Shown here one piece after another: positions 47,205-59,695 of a DNA stretch of 64,000 bases. The stretch comes from Metallyticus violacea (taxonomy: Eukaryota > Arthropoda > Insecta > Mantodea > Metallyticidae), in NCBI GenBank assembly GCA_030762175.1, contig CM060846.1, positions 307,988,512 through 308,052,511 of the forward strand, in the 5' to 3' direction. The first letter of the stretch is position 1. Each line of letters begins with the position of its first letter. The position numbers and the translations under genes were made by a program. The notes beneath the pieces were generated by a model that saw only the letters and a program-made list of their open reading frames with translations, made no database searches and was not told where the DNA came from.

Positions 47205-47429
47205 CAAGTGCACATGAGTGGTAACAGCTACAAACAATTACTGTAAGCTATTGCAGTTAACATTTCATAGGCGTCTTGCTAGGAACACCCAGTGACCTTG
47301 AGCACCAGAGGTTAGTAGAGTTCTGAACAATATGTTAAAAATAGCGCTTCTCTCTGGATTCTACTCTCTGGTATATTATTTGATTTTTCCAGTTCTGTAT
47401 TTTTAAACAATGGCATTAGCTCTAATTTT

Positions 47430-48120
47430 TTGTATCATCCAAATAGCTGATGACCGACGCGACGGCGGGGACTGCATCGTCAAGATAAGGCATCACTTGT
47501 GGCCAGCTGGCTCATATTAGAGTGGGAACTGGCTGGGCAGCACTACAGTGACTGTAGTGACAATGATACTGATAATGTTATATACTCGCTCATGTCACGC
47601 AGTGAGATGCTGGAAGTGGTTGTCTTCAGTTTACGCACAATTGTGGCATCTTATGAAATTATCTATTACTCTTCTTAATTCTCTTTTGGAAATTAAATTG
47701 CTATCTTGATGGACGTTAATTAGTTCGTCTAAAGTACGTGGATACTACTAATTTATGAATCACATTACTACTTGCAACTTGAGCACCTTGGAATTTCTTT
47801 GCAATTCTCTCCTGACAGCACAAGCGGATTCGGTCCGGACATAGGAATCATAAATGAACACTCGTAGAATAAAATAAAATAATCAGGTGTAGCAGACTTT
47901 ACTCTATGCTGATTCCTTCACTGTTCAAACGACACATGATACTCGGGGCCAACGTAGTTCGATAAACCTCGCCCGCTCCAACCCGGTCTACTGATTACAC
48001 CTGAACGGTCTTACCACAGGAAAAAAAAAAAAAAAAAAAAACACTGTCGATTCTAGGAATCGAATCCAGTCTATAGTCAGGCGCCTTATTACCTGTGTTG
48101 CACTGCAAGGCAACTGCCTC
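47430..48120. repeat. repeat family A, longest copy
   Basis: The copy is collinear with 36278-36840 through GCTGATGACCGACGCGACGG, AAGGCATCACTTGTGGCCAG, CACTACAGTGAC, CTCATGTCACGC, GATGGACGTTAATTAGTTCG, TCACTGTTCAAACGACACAT and GGGGCCAACG. A 21-A run at 48021-48041 and a minus-strand tRNA-like stretch (plus strand GGAATCGAATCCAG near 48056-48069) follow. This suggests an element headed by a tRNA-like promoter at its right end and read leftwards. Confidence 0.6.
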
Positions 48121-48129
48121 AACAGTTCG

Positions 48130-50230
48130 GCTTTGCCCAAACTATTCGATCTGAAAAACTCTTTAAACTCCTACCATCTCTACGTCGGTAACACACACAT
48201 AACAATGGCTCTGGGACGTTGATGCTTTTTCAATGCAAATTAAATGCCTTAACTGGGTACATGACCCGGCGGCCTTGGAGAAAGAAAACCCACCTGATGG
48301 TTGGCTCGACCATTTCGACAAAAGAATTTAATGAGTATGGGGTACTAAAGAACCTTATAAAGGATTGTGGACGCTGTATCAGTTTACAGATGTCGCTTTA
48401 TACATTAAACGTAGGTGTTTTGCGGATGTGTAAGCTTGTAACTTTAGTATTTTTGCAGCATCATAAATTTTCATGACGTTTGGGCACCTGTTGCTATTAC
48501 AATTGAAATTCAATCCACTTATCATACGCCTACACATTGCTTCATTTTCATTAATTGCTTACAGTGTAATTTGTCTCTTCCTATATGTATTGGTAGAATA
48601 CACGTGTAACTGCATTGCTGATAAAGTGCACAGCAAAAATATGTGAAGTCCGCCCATGGTATTAATTTTTTTGTTTACTGTTTTCTGAGACTTATCTCGC
48701 ACTACACTGTATATTTCTCATTCTCTGAAAGGAAATAAATAAGTAGTTAAATTGTATATTTTAAGTTTCTCTGTTCATAAGACACTTGTTCGAGCTAACT
48801 TATAAGTTTCTCTGTTCTTAGACAGCTTTTTTATAAATCTCATATTAAATGCAGTTCCTTTAACGCAAGGCACTCAAACGAGAAAACCACTTTTTATAAC
48901 GCTGCAACTTCAATGTGACTATGCTTTAATACGAAGTGTGATGTTTAAGCTAATGCAAATAAGGATATTTTATAATACATATTTAAAATGCTTACATTGC
49001 TTACGGTAGTTTCGAAACCAGGCCAAAGTGCAATTTGACATATTACGACTTCTTACATGCATATGCTTAAGTAACATTGTTGGCAAATCTGAAATTATGT
49101 CAGGCGGTCAGAAAATCAACAACAGCTGGTCCCATTATTACGTATGCTCAAGTGCCTTATAAAGCCTCTTTCAGCTTGATAAAGTACATATTTTAACAGC
49201 TATTTGTTACAATATGTAAAGAAAGTAGTAACATTAAAATATAATATAATTTGTAATTTTACTCCGCCAAAATACGCATAAAACACTAATTACGATGCTA
49301 CGTTATTGGTAATTTAGTACATGCTCCTTCTAGTGAGAAATACGTGAAGTATTTCTTAACAAAGACGTTTGTAAACGATTACAATCATTTTTTTAAACTC
49401 ACTAATTTATTTATACGTATTAACTGTTATATAGTATATGATATATGCGTTAAAAGTGATTTTATTAAGTTCGTTGATTTTCCCATGAAATAACATGCCG
49501 CAGTTTACACTTGTATTATAAATAACTACTACCGAGCTTCTGTTGTTTCTCCTCCAGAGTGCAAGGCAATCACTTTGAAAACTCTCTAACCTCCATTAAA
49601 GTAGCACTCGCTAAAAGTGTAGAATTTTCTATACCCAGTGTACTAAGTGGTACATTTCTCTTTATACTTATTTCTAAATCTTAGACCATTTGACGTCAAA
49701 CAAAACATTAAATCATAACTTATTATTTTTGTGTTAATTCTACTTTAATGTTTGAAACAAATGACTGTATTCAGATTTTAATAATAGGAATTAAAAAATC
49801 GAATGCCACATTCATTTTTCATAAATAAACATTTTTTTTTGCTTTACTATTCTTAGTAATTTGCTTTTTATCACCGTTAACTTCATTAAAAATGATATGC
49901 TTTATAAACGTTACACTGTATTGAAATAATTCATCACTTTATTTCCGTCTAAAATAACGCCAACTGCAGGACAGTGCAGTGCAATAATTGTATGTTTGGA
50001 CGGAAATAAGAACACGTGGTGATTTTGCGATAAGATAATCGGGCTCAATGCGCCATTCTTACAACACTGAAGGAACAATTGTGATTGATACTGCGGAAAC
50101 ACTCCGAATCTCTAGACAGATAATACAAGGTATATAGAGAGGAGGGAGGAAGGGAGTTTTGGAAGAAAACTAATGGTTTGGAAATGGATGAGGCCTTTTC
50201 TTCTGTAACACGACTCTCTACATTTATTAA
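48130..50230. other. no gene recognised
   Basis: An 85-codon plus frame at 48219-48476 has no motif. At 49939-49950 and 49999-50009 an inverted repeat TATTTCCGTC / GACGGAAATA could form a hairpin with a loop of about 50 bases. Confidence 0.35.
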
Positions 50231-50240
50231 AAGTTAAGAA

Positions 50241-50520
50241 TGAATGAATGGTGTTTAACGCCCGTTTTTGCTACAGAGGCATCACAGGCGATGGATACGT
50301 ATAATACATGAAGTGAAATGATATATTGGGAAAAGATTAATTTTTAAGGAAAGAAACGTTCCAGGCCTAAGTTTAGGGTACCTCCCCGGCATTTGTCATT
50401 AATGAGGACAGGAAAACCTGGAAAAAACCTCAGTCAGGGAGGACGGTCCTAGCGGGATTCGAACCCCAGACCTCCCGCTCACGAGTCCGCGATTTAACGA
50501 CCTCGGTCACACGTGGCGGT
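50241..50520 (-). mobile_element. SINE family 1 copy with clear duplication
   Basis: The full-length minus copy runs from TGAATGAATGGTGTTTAACG (tail) to CACACGTGGCGGT (head), with B box GGATTCGAACCCC. The 10-base duplication AAGTTAAGAA flanks it at 50231-50240 and 50526-50535. It lies 148 bases from the left end of the mariner. Confidence 0.94.
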
Positions 50521-50668
50521 TTTATAAGTTAAGAATCGAATATTAAAGCTGTGTTATACATTAGACAGAATGTACGTCATTTTAGTGATTTTATCATAAT
50601 TTAATATGCTCTGTGCTATTGTTACTTGACAATAATAATAAAAATATGGATACAACACAATGTAAATA

Positions 50669-51939
50669 CGAAGGTAGGTCCATAAGTTTCCGGCCTAAAC
50701 TTTTCCTAGTTTTAATAAAGAAAATACTATATTTTACTTTTCAATATAGTTACCATTTATTGCATTACACTCTCCCATCTTTGAATTAACATTTCAACTC
50801 CCCCCCTAAAATAGTCAGAAGTCTGTCTGCAAAATGGGCATAAACAGAATCCATCACTTCTTCGTTACACTCAAATTTCCTTCCTCGAAAGTCGTTCTTG
50901 AATTTTGAGAAGAGAAACAGTCTCTGGGAGCTAGATCTGGGTTGTAGGGTGGATGGTCGATCTCCTTGAAGTCACATTTCTTCACAGCTTCCTTTGAAAC
51001 AAGAGTATGCACAGGCGCGTTATCGTGAAGAAGGCGCACACCACCACTCGCTTTCCTCGCCTTTTCTCTTTGATGAAAGCACGTAGTCTGTGCAGTAGGC
51101 CAGCATAGTACTTCCCATTTACTGTGGTGTTCCTCTCCTTGAAGTCCATAATAGTATTCCTCCAAAAGTTTATGGCCATGATCTTTTTTGTTGACTAAGT
51201 GACCTTGGCCTTTAGAGGTGGCACTTCACCAGATTTACGCCACTCCATTGATTATCTTTGTACAAAGGATCATTGTAGAGTACCATAGTTTCATTTCCTG
51301 TAACAATAGTTTGCTGAACTTCTTTTCGTTGCCATGGGAGGGCTCCAAATATGCCTGACAACAGATGACGCTTGTTGTTGCTCTTGGACTGGGGAAAGAA
51401 GTTTAAGCACCTTTCTTGCACTAACCTTATTCATGTTTAAATGTTCATGAATGATTCGAAGGACTGTTGAAAGGCACATTTTTGCCGCTATTTCTGTGAC
51501 TTTGAGCAGCTGCTCTTCCATAATTTCTCCTTTCACAAGAGCGATGTTATCAGGAGTGAGCACCTCCAAAGGCCGACCTGCAAGCTTTTCGTCTTCAATT
51601 CTTTCTCGACCCATTCGGAAGAGTTTGACCCATTCTTTTACGGTAGAATATGAGGAGGATGCTTGCCCATATACACTGTCCAATTGGTGTTTAATTTTAT
51701 TTGGAGTAGGTCCTTCTTTTGTGAAGAACTTAATAACAGCTCGATATTGCATTTTGAATGTGTCACAGTCTTCTGCATATAACCTCCTTTAGGCAAACTA
51801 TATCTGAATAACTGAACACAGCGGAGCGGAAGTTACAGCTGCAATTGTTTAACTTAACTGATAAGGAATTACACCAGTAAGGATTTTGTGAAGGCAATAA
51901 TCCTTATCGGCGAGGTCGCAAACGTATGGACCTCCCTCG
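50669..51939 (-). mobile_element. mariner transposon, complete ends, broken transposase
   Basis: The element is 1271 bases long, the usual mariner size. The ends are inverted repeats: the left starts CGAAGGTAGGTCCATAAG and the right, read inwards on the minus strand, CGAGGGAGGTCCATACG. TA dinucleotides at 50667-50668 and 51940-51941 fit the TA target duplication. The interior carries a transposase on the minus strand. This is the best-preserved DNA transposon in the window. It is not autonomous, because the gene is frame-disrupted, but the ends might still be recognised by a related enzyme. Confidence 0.9.
50854..51752 (-). pseudogene. mariner transposase gene, frameshifted
   Basis: The transposase acts by cut-and-paste: it binds the inverted ends and cleaves with a D,D,D catalytic triad. 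Frame 1 (51752-51291) starts MQYRAVIKFFTKEGPTPNKI and shows the mariner DNA-binding fold with YSTVKEWVKLF, then the linker GRPLEVLTPD and the second helix-turn-helix. Frame 2 (51421-51212) holds TGNETMVLYNDP, where the first catalytic D (normally T-G-D-E) is N. Frame 3 (51165-50854) holds LLHDNAPVH with the second D, and DHPPYNPDLAPRDCF with the third. Counted on this reading, 33 residues separate the second and third D, one fewer than the 34 usual for mariners. At least two frameshifts, the D-to-N change and the spacing loss make it inactive. The true start codon is unclear. Confidence 0.88.
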
Positions 51940-52011
51940 TAGTTTCCATAAATGAATATTAAAGAATTTATATTCGGTATGAAAGCATGGCGAGGCACAC
52001 CTCCATCATCA

Positions 52012-52550
52012 AAGGTGATGAGACTTGGCTTCTACGATTCCGAAAGCAAACAGGCGAGCTCAGTGTGGAAATCAGATGGTTCTCCGGCACCAAATAAGAC
52101 GTAGGTTATTCGATTCGCAGGAAAGATTATGGTGATTTCGTACTTTGGTTATCCTGGAATAGTTTATCAACATGTAGTCTCCCACAAACAGTGGTTAATG
52201 GGGATAGTTACAAGACTGATTTGAGCGACCTGGTTCAGTACATGCGGCGTAAACGCTATCAGTTGCATCCATGACAATGTACACTTTCGTGTTTGTAAGT
52301 CGTTGTTCAATATTTGGCCAGAAAAAACATAGGTGTACCCCACCCTTCATACAGCCCGAACCGAGCATCATGTGAAATTTTTTGCTATTCCCTTGTCTAA
52401 AAACGAGATGTGGGGCCAGCGTTTTGGTTCATGAACGGCTCACGTGAAGAAGGCGGAGGCGGTTCTGAAGGCGATTTCAAAAAACGGCTGTCATGGCTGT
52501 GAGACACGTTGGGTTAAGTGTATACAAATCATTGGGGACCACTTCGAAAT
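52012..52550 (+). pseudogene. second mariner transposase relic (C-terminal half)
   Basis: The plus strand in mixed frames reads GDETWLLRF, and in the next frame the PESKQ and WKSDGSPAP-like text with AGKIMVI and YPGIVYQHV. It then reads HPSYSPNRASCEIF, the third catalytic block with changes at two acidic positions, and finally KAEAVLKAISKNG followed by RWVKCIQIIGDHFE, the mariner C-terminus. It belongs to a different mariner subgroup from the neighbour at 50.7-51.9 kb and is on the opposite strand. The N-terminal part is absent and the start abuts the flank of that element. Confidence 0.75.
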
Positions 52551-52597
52551 AGATCATACCATCCCTTACCCTGCCTAATGTGCTTTGTTTTAAAAAA

Positions 52598-52632
52598 TAA
52601 ATAATAACAGTAATAATAACAACAACAACAAC

Positions 52633-52672
<40 letters not shown>
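52598..52672. repeat. AAT/AAC compound microsatellite
   Basis: An array of AAT and AAC units passes into about seventeen AAT units. The poly-I/V/Y frames here are repeat artefacts. Confidence 0.93.
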
Positions 52673-53149
52673 TTTCTGTGTACCAACCCTCGTACACTGG
52701 TGTTCAAATGTTTTCCGAATCGCGTACTGGGAGGGAGCTACTGCAAGTGAATGGTTTTGCAAATATCTGCTGGTGAGTAGGTGGGGCTTCATCTCACATG
52801 TCTTTCTAACTTTGTATACTAAAAATGGGAAAAACAGCTTGTTTTAAGGAGAAAGTAGAGCATAACTGCTGCATCATTTAACGCCACTGTAAATGTATAT
52901 TGCAATAAAAATACAGAAACATGCGCGTCTATATTGTCGGCACGTACAAATGGGGGTTAAACGGTGAAAAGAGGGTGTTATGATGCTAGGATCCATAACG
53001 AAAAATGGGAATTTGACAGTGTAACATCAGACTGCTTATGTCAGTTCTTCCCAAGGCCGAAAGAATTTTTGGGGAGGGTAACGAGAATGTATTTTCGTCC
53101 GATGGAGATGTTAGGACCATACTTTCGGCCCAGATGAAACTCGCGTCAG

Positions 53150-53402
53150 CCCGACACATGTGGTGGCTAGAACAAGGAGAGTAGCATAAGCGTCGCTTTC
53201 TGGAAGATGGATGTCTTGGTGTGTCTCCGAGAATGAGCTTTGAGTAATATGTAGAAATCTTTATCCTGCCGAAGATAGGTAGCTAATCAATTATGTCCAA
53301 GGTAACAAGAGCACTTTAAGGGTTACCAGGGATTGGTTGGACTACCATGTTGAATTGCCTACTCTTTGGATTTGAATCCAATGGTATAGCTTACATAATG
53401 TC
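53150..53402 (+). pseudogene. Tc1-like transposase fragment
   Basis: Near 53310-53345 the frame reads RVTRDWLDYHVE, and one frame later AYSLDLNPM. This matches the Tc1 succession A-R-x-T-x-x-W-L ... P-x-x-S-P-D-L-N-P-I-E, with the final acidic residue not readable. Nothing before 53150 is confidently recognisable. The SINE family 2 copy at 53416 interrupts or follows it. Confidence 0.55.
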
Positions 53403-53415
53403 TGAATGCTTGTAG

Positions 53416-53669
53416 TTGTTGATTTGGTTTATTTACGAACGCTCTTTAACATCTAGGTCACCAGCGTCCCGTTCAATTCAGGGCGTGAAACAGCCGATCA
53501 ATTTTAATCAGAGGCTTCTTCCTTTTTGTGCCATAAATCTACGATACGGAACCAACGGCTTTACTTCCCTTCCAAAGAAAACCACACTTAGGATTTTTCC
53601 ATCGACCCTCACCGGGATTGAACCGCAATCTTGGGTCTACGAGACAAGCATGGTGACCACCACGACCGA
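53416..53669 (-). mobile_element. SINE family 2 copy with 14-base duplication
   Basis: The minus copy starts TTGTTGATTTGGTTTATTTA and ends at GACCGA. It lacks two internal pieces, the segment after GAGGCTTCTTCC and part of the block before the B box. A perfect 14-base duplication CTGAATGCTTGTAG flanks it at 53402-53415 and 53670-53683. Confidence 0.93.
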
Positions 53670-53689
53670 CTGAATGCTTGTAGCGGAAC

Positions 53690-56600
53690 CTAATTGCTAT
53701 TATTATTTTATTTAATTAATAGTATTTAATCTACACGTTACTAAAAATTTGTATACAAGTTGCTCATTCCGTTATGCGATCGGAAATTGATTTTACCAAC
53801 GGGAACTTATTTCTTAACGACATCACTACCTGCCGAGGAAAATCCTGTTGCGCGGTCCCAACTGATAGTGTGCTTGTTTGCTTCATTAGTTAGTAATAAA
53901 TAACTATTATACTCAACAGTAGAGGCGTGAAGTGTTTGTCCTCCATTTGAAACATGCCTGAGTCCTTTAGAACAAAATGCAGACAGTCGCTGCAATTCAT
54001 CCTCCCGAATATTTGGTTTCAGCTGTTCCCGCTTGATTGCATTCGCTATGTTTGTGAGTTTTTCTCATGGTTTAAATTTGGGGACTTAATACCAGTCTCC
54101 CCATTTTTTTCAAGCAATATTAGGATAATTTCTGTGGCTGTGAGTGAAGTCACAATGTCTTGTACACTCTTCAGCAGGTGCCAAATTAGTAAAAAATGGA
54201 TGTTGTATATGTTCATGTACCGGTGAGTGTTACATTTTCTTACATGGACCCAATAATGCAGCTCACACTAACAGCATACCACACGCCTATATTTCGGTCA
54301 TAAATTTACTCGACTAGGATTGAAACTACTCCAGTATCTAATGTTTGGCGAGACATATCCTAAGAGGTTGAAATTAGCTTCTCTATGAAAAATGTTGGAT
54401 CACGGCCAAGAAGTCCTTCATGCACATAACCGATAAACTAATAACAGCAGCCCACTCTTTTTTCGTACGCCTTGGAGTTTATTTTAGGTACAACAGTAAT
54501 TTTATATGGATGGAGATTCAGCATTTGAGTGACTTTATACGCACTACCGACAAATACAGCAACTTGGTGGGCTAATAGTGTTACAGATTATCGAGGAGTA
54601 TTTCCTCAAGCTTATCCTTTGATAAAACCCAAATTTTTAGTCTCTGCTTCTTGTCTTGTGTTCCAACTTCGTTCACCAATCTAAAAAATTGCACTTTCTG
54701 ATGGAGATGTTACTCCTGAAAATTTGACACGAAATTATCTTTTACAGTACTTGTACGATTTTATAACAACCATAAATAAATATTGTTAATTCTAGCGCAC
54801 CTATATAACACTCTCAGCATACTCCACAATACACAAGTACACATTAGAAAGTCTAACACGCACTTCCTAGAGTTATGCAATTGAAATCAGTTGGCGTGAT
54901 AAACACTACTGAACAAGCTCAACTGCCTGCGCTATAGGACAAAGTAACTCCAGTCTTACCGAGAATCGCTCGTCCACTGAAGGTCACCTGATTTCCGCTA
55001 GTGTATAGAAACTCAGATTGCGTTTGAATGAGGCACGGTAAAATTAGTTTTTCCTGAATATTAACAAATTATCTGAAAACATTTTTAGAAATATTAAAAA
55101 TAAATAAATAGATGTAATATGTTTGAAAACGTTACTTGAAATTGTAGCCAAGTGCAATTTATATTTCAATACTGAAAAATTATTTATGTTTCAATTCACA
55201 GCGACAACTTAGATTTTTATTTTAAAGAAGCCTAAGGAAATTAAAATGAATTTATTATCTTGATCCAGGAAAAAAAAAAAAAAAAAAAAACATAACGAGT
55301 TTACATCCCTTAATCTCTCAAATTCTTTTGCGATTAGTATATTTTAGTTACTTCAGGCAATAAAATGATTTTTCTAAGTATCCGGTTGATTATTTACTTA
55401 TAAAAATGCAAAGAGCACAAGTTCAGACCCTTCATAGCTCTCACTGAGTAACTGAGACCTTCATTTTGCCATATTTATAAACACAAAGAATTTGGAGTCG
55501 CTTTTGAAACTTAGACACAGCTAGATCTCAGGTCCATATCGCTCCAACATCATTCTTGATAACTAGGAATGCAATTTATATTTTATTTTTAATATTTATC
55601 CTTTATCTCTTAGGAAATAAAAATTATATTGCATTGTTTAATAAAAATGAATAATAATATGAGAATATTTTAATTAACTTATGTTTATTATATACCTAAA
55701 AATTGATATTACTTCATTTCGAAATACTTTAAAATACAATCCAAGTCATAGCTATGAATAAAATAGAAATACCTTTTATTATTGAAACACGAATGCACTT
55801 AGCTGCAAGTTTAAAGTAAAGTTTTTAATAAAAATTATTTTTAATCTCCTGTTAAGTCCTTTCGGTCTTTTTTTTTTTTTTTAAATCATTTTTAGTCTCG
55901 TGTGCACCATGTGAGCTTCTACACTTTCTTCAATCAGACTAGTTCATTAAGTTCATTTGGAGCGTAAAAAAGTATTTTGCAACTAAGGCAAAAAAGCTTT
56001 CAAGGTTTATAACGCCATTTATGGGCGTTTTTCTTCGATATTTTTGCCATGAGGTGGATCATTTTCCTCACATATTTATGTCGGCATTTCTTCCACTGAA
56101 ACAACAGGTGCAAAGAAACTTTTCAGGTAACCTAAAATTTTTACAGAAAAGCTAATGTGGAAATTTGTTGCTCCATATAGCTTTCAAGTGTGCAGGTGGT
56201 TAGATTCCAAAAACCTGTAATTGTTTACAAACTTTACCAGCTTAAGCTATAAGAAGTAAACAGCATTACTCGCAAATGATACTTTTACTGCACTATGGCA
56301 TCTTAATTTTTCAATTTGACCAAATGCTTCACTGCATTGTAATTGACGCTGTGGTCTTTAGCCAGGTGCCTCAACTTAATTAGGAACTGAAGGTGAAACA
56401 AATGCTTTTGCTTCCTTCAAACAATTAAACTCTCTTCTGGCGGGAACTTTAGTCAGGACTATGTTAATGGGTGTAATGAACAGATCAGCAACTTTCAGAG
56501 ATATCCAATATCATCTTGATATTATGTGATATACGTATGTGCAATGTAAAAGCGGAGTTGCAGCTTCAACCAATCTCGTGGCTGCAGGGAACACATATAT

Positions 56601-56760
56601 GGTACATTATTAGAGATTAAAACAAAAGGATTCTAAAACAACAAAGAGTTCTCTATCAAGTGTTAAAAATGTACTGTACACTTGTACATAACAGCGTTAA
56701 GGTATTTCTGTTTTCACAGGACGAATATTTCATAAATATTAAATAGACTAATCATTACTA
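53690..56760. other. 3 kb without recognisable genes
   Basis: The opposed frames at 53807-53995 and 53954-54226 have no motif. Poly-A at 55270-55290 and a T run at 55868-55882 are the only repeats noticed. Confidence 0.45.
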
Positions 56761-56765
56761 AAGAT

Positions 56766-57045
56766 ACCGCCACTGCTGGCCGAGGTCGTTAAGGCACTAC
56801 ACTTGAGTGGGAGGTCTGGGGTTCGATTGCCACCAGGACCGTCCTCTCTGACTTGAGGGTTTTTCAAGGTTTTCCTCAGTCCTCATAAATGGCAAATGCC
56901 GCGGAGGTACCCTAAACTTAAGCCTGGAACGTTTCCTTCTTTAAAAATAAAAATCCATTCCCAGTTTAACATTTCATTTCATGTAGCATCAGTGCCCACA
57001 GCTTGTGATGCCTCCGTAGTTAAAACGGGTGTTAAACACTACTAA
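56766..57045 (+). mobile_element. SINE family 1 copy, diverged head
   Basis: The plus copy has ACCGCCACTGCTGGCCGAGG, a B box GGTTCGATTGC, and all body blocks, ending GTTAAACACTACTAAAAC. The head has several substitutions (CACTACACTTGAGTGGG). The flanks share ACTAAA, too short for certainty. It is likely older than the copies at 43.4 and 50.2 kb. Confidence 0.88.
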
Positions 57046-57049
57046 AACA

Positions 57050-57891
57050 AATCACTGGAGTTCGGACTGTCGTAAAGTTGCAATAACATTTTTTCTTCGT
57101 GGCCGCTGTCAAGTTGCGCAGTGATTCCCTCATTCAGATAACGAAACTGAGGGATGAGTGGGTTAGTTGATGTTCATAGCTGAAGGTAACAGCATATTTA
57201 CAATTGTAATACAGCATTTTTCTCTCCTCTCCCAAGCATGAGTATCATGACCCCCAGCACTTTTCAACTCGCGCAGGGATGCGTTACGAAGAAGAAAAAA
57301 AAACGTGCAGCTGCATTTCGAGCACTGAGAGTACGGTTAGTGCATTAATGGAAATGATATAAAGTGCAATCCACTGTTCAGGTAAAGGTGGAGGAAAGGA
57401 AACAGCATGTTTTATTTATAACTGGTTGAAATTAATGGTCGTTTTACGAGTATATTTTATTTTATGTTGAAAAAATATAAGCATATTACTTTAAGAATAT
57501 TAAAATAGATTTTATTCTCATTTATGATTTTTACTGGTATTATTTTCACTCCTCTATTACAATAAATGATGCATATTTGTAAAGTGTCAAAATAAAATCA
57601 ACATCTTTTTCTTCGTGCACATTTAGACCAAAATGCTTTAGTTATTTACAACACCATTATTATTTTTATGTAAAGTTGACTGGCGGGGAACGTTTCTTCT
57701 TACGTATTTCTGCAAAAAAATATTTGAAAGTAGAATTTTGTAGCATGTGAAGGGGAATATACAGAGCCTTCGTTTGGACGTATAGCCGGCTTAACGGGGA
57801 TTTGCTTGGCAACGAAAGTACGCTGTTTGCCGGCCGACTCTGGTATTCCTAGCCCCTTAAATTCAAGCTTATAGATTTCTACAGCATACCG

Positions 57892-57897
<6 letters not shown>
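57050..57897. other. no gene recognised
   Basis: No frame above 60 codons and no motif. A locally GC-richer patch lies at 57785-57850. Confidence 0.4.

Positions 57898-57898
<1 letters not shown>

Positions 57899-57922
<24 letters not shown>
57899..57922. repeat. poly-T tract
   Basis: A run of about 24 T, possibly a reverse-strand retroposon tail; no body was recognised. Confidence 0.9.
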
Positions 57923-57924
57923 CA

Positions 57925-59695
57925 TACAATGGCATTTCGTGTACAAAATCGAGGTTTTCTGCTCTCCAGTATCTATTATTTTGAGTTGCTAATAATAAAT
58001 AAAAATAAACCAGCAAATAGAGCGAACATTATCCAACACCCAATTGAAGAAATTAAATCTACTGGCATTATCGCCTTTGCAATTCTTAAACTACAGTTAT
58101 CTTAGAGGGTTTTAATTTTGAAAGTTTGGTGGCCTTCCAAGCCGAAGTTTGCGAAACTCCCGATTCCTGTGCAAGTTTTCTCAGATATTTCTTTGAACTT
58201 CTTTCTAACTTTTCTCCCATATCGTGAGTTTTTCCTCTGTATGAACATGGTTTTTACTTTTGTTTCTTATTAAGAACAGATCCCATTTCCCTAAATCTAT
58301 TCACAAGATTGCAAAAACATTTCTCTGTCAGGGGCACGAACAGATAGAATCTGTCTATAAATCGCCGTCTCTACGTGAGATTGTTGTCACATAGGAATCA
58401 TACATGAAGATTCTGTGGGCTAATGTATACGGACTTTTCAGCATTAACACACTATAGCACTGAAACATGTGGTCTCACAACGTTCAACTCCTGTACAGCA
58501 CAATAACTTCACATAAGCACACGGAGAGGCGGGAAAATAGAAGGGAGAACAGAACCGGTTAGAAACAGGGCGGGCAAATCTCCGTCAAGCCGGTCACGCG
58601 TCCAAATGAAGGATCTGTAATAGCATTATTTTCCAAAGGTTTTTAAATACTCTTTCTGTGTATAAGAGTTTAAATTTATTGATATACATGATATTTTGTT
58701 TAAAATTAGAGAGGGTCTTGATGAAAATCCTGTAAACTTTATGTAGCTTAATTTTAAAAATATATTACCTCCTCTTATAATGAAATACTCACTTTCATAT
58801 TTATGTGCGCTTATTTTGCCTTGATTGACCGCTTTGTTGACAATTGTGCACTGCTTAGAGACGGCTGGATGAAATACATTGAGCAATGAGTGGTCTATAG
58901 CAGTACATACGTGATATCGCGAGGTACTGTCCTACATGCTAAAGTCGCAGGTAACTTTTTTGAGTGGCCGTGCAAAGAACAGGCATTGAAGTCTAAGATT
59001 TATTTAGTTATTTACCCTGGCAAGAGTAAAGGTTATCGGACCTTCTCTTACACTCTACCAGGCAAAACAACCAGCAAAAATACAGAGTACAATATACATA
59101 AAAAGTCATAGTTAAAATGTTGATAAAAATAGTGTTAGAATTCCATTTGTTCTTCAATATTTTTTTATCGCTAGACATTGAAATTCTCTAGCACTTATCA
59201 AGTTAGGTGCATTCACACCACCAGATATAGACAGAGCACAAACCCAAAGCTATGAAACCACCGTTCGGCAGTTATGAGTGATAGGCGTAAGGGGAGAGGG
59301 AGGTTTGTTGCTCGTGATCTATTGTATCCCTCCTACCTGTTGTCTATAGTCCAACTTCAACAGAACTTCATTCCGCTGCATCTGGTTTTAATGCTTAGAA
59401 ATTCGTATGCCTATTCATCACCTTAAAATTCTTCATATCTTCCATCTATTAGATAGCATTATTAAGCTATATCTAGGTTTTCTTTGCTATAATTAAGAAA
59501 TTACTTTCCAAAATTTGTTTCACTGTAGGCAGCCGCAATATATTGATTGTTGTTAAAGCGGAACACCAGCAGGAGTAAACGCATTAACCATTTGTTTAAT
59601 ATTTTCTTTCAAGTCTGCTATAATCTGTCTTACTTGAATAGTACTGGCTAATTTTACGGAAACTACTTTACTTGGTTCATTGTTCTTGCCTTAGT
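57925..59695. other. no gene recognised
   Basis: The frames at 58626-58886 (minus) and 58890-59111 (plus) are unassigned. A CACATAGGAATCATACATGAA block near 58390 resembles 47839-47860 of repeat family A (ACATAGGAATCATAAATGAA), so a small piece of that family may lie here. Confidence 0.35.

Noticed and set aside
51451..51792. 113-codon plus-strand frame over the mariner
   Set aside because: It is the antisense shadow of the transposase DNA-binding domain.
52477..52792. Minus-strand frames with poly-I/V or poly-Y/C
   Set aside because: They are microsatellite artefacts over the AAT/AAC array.
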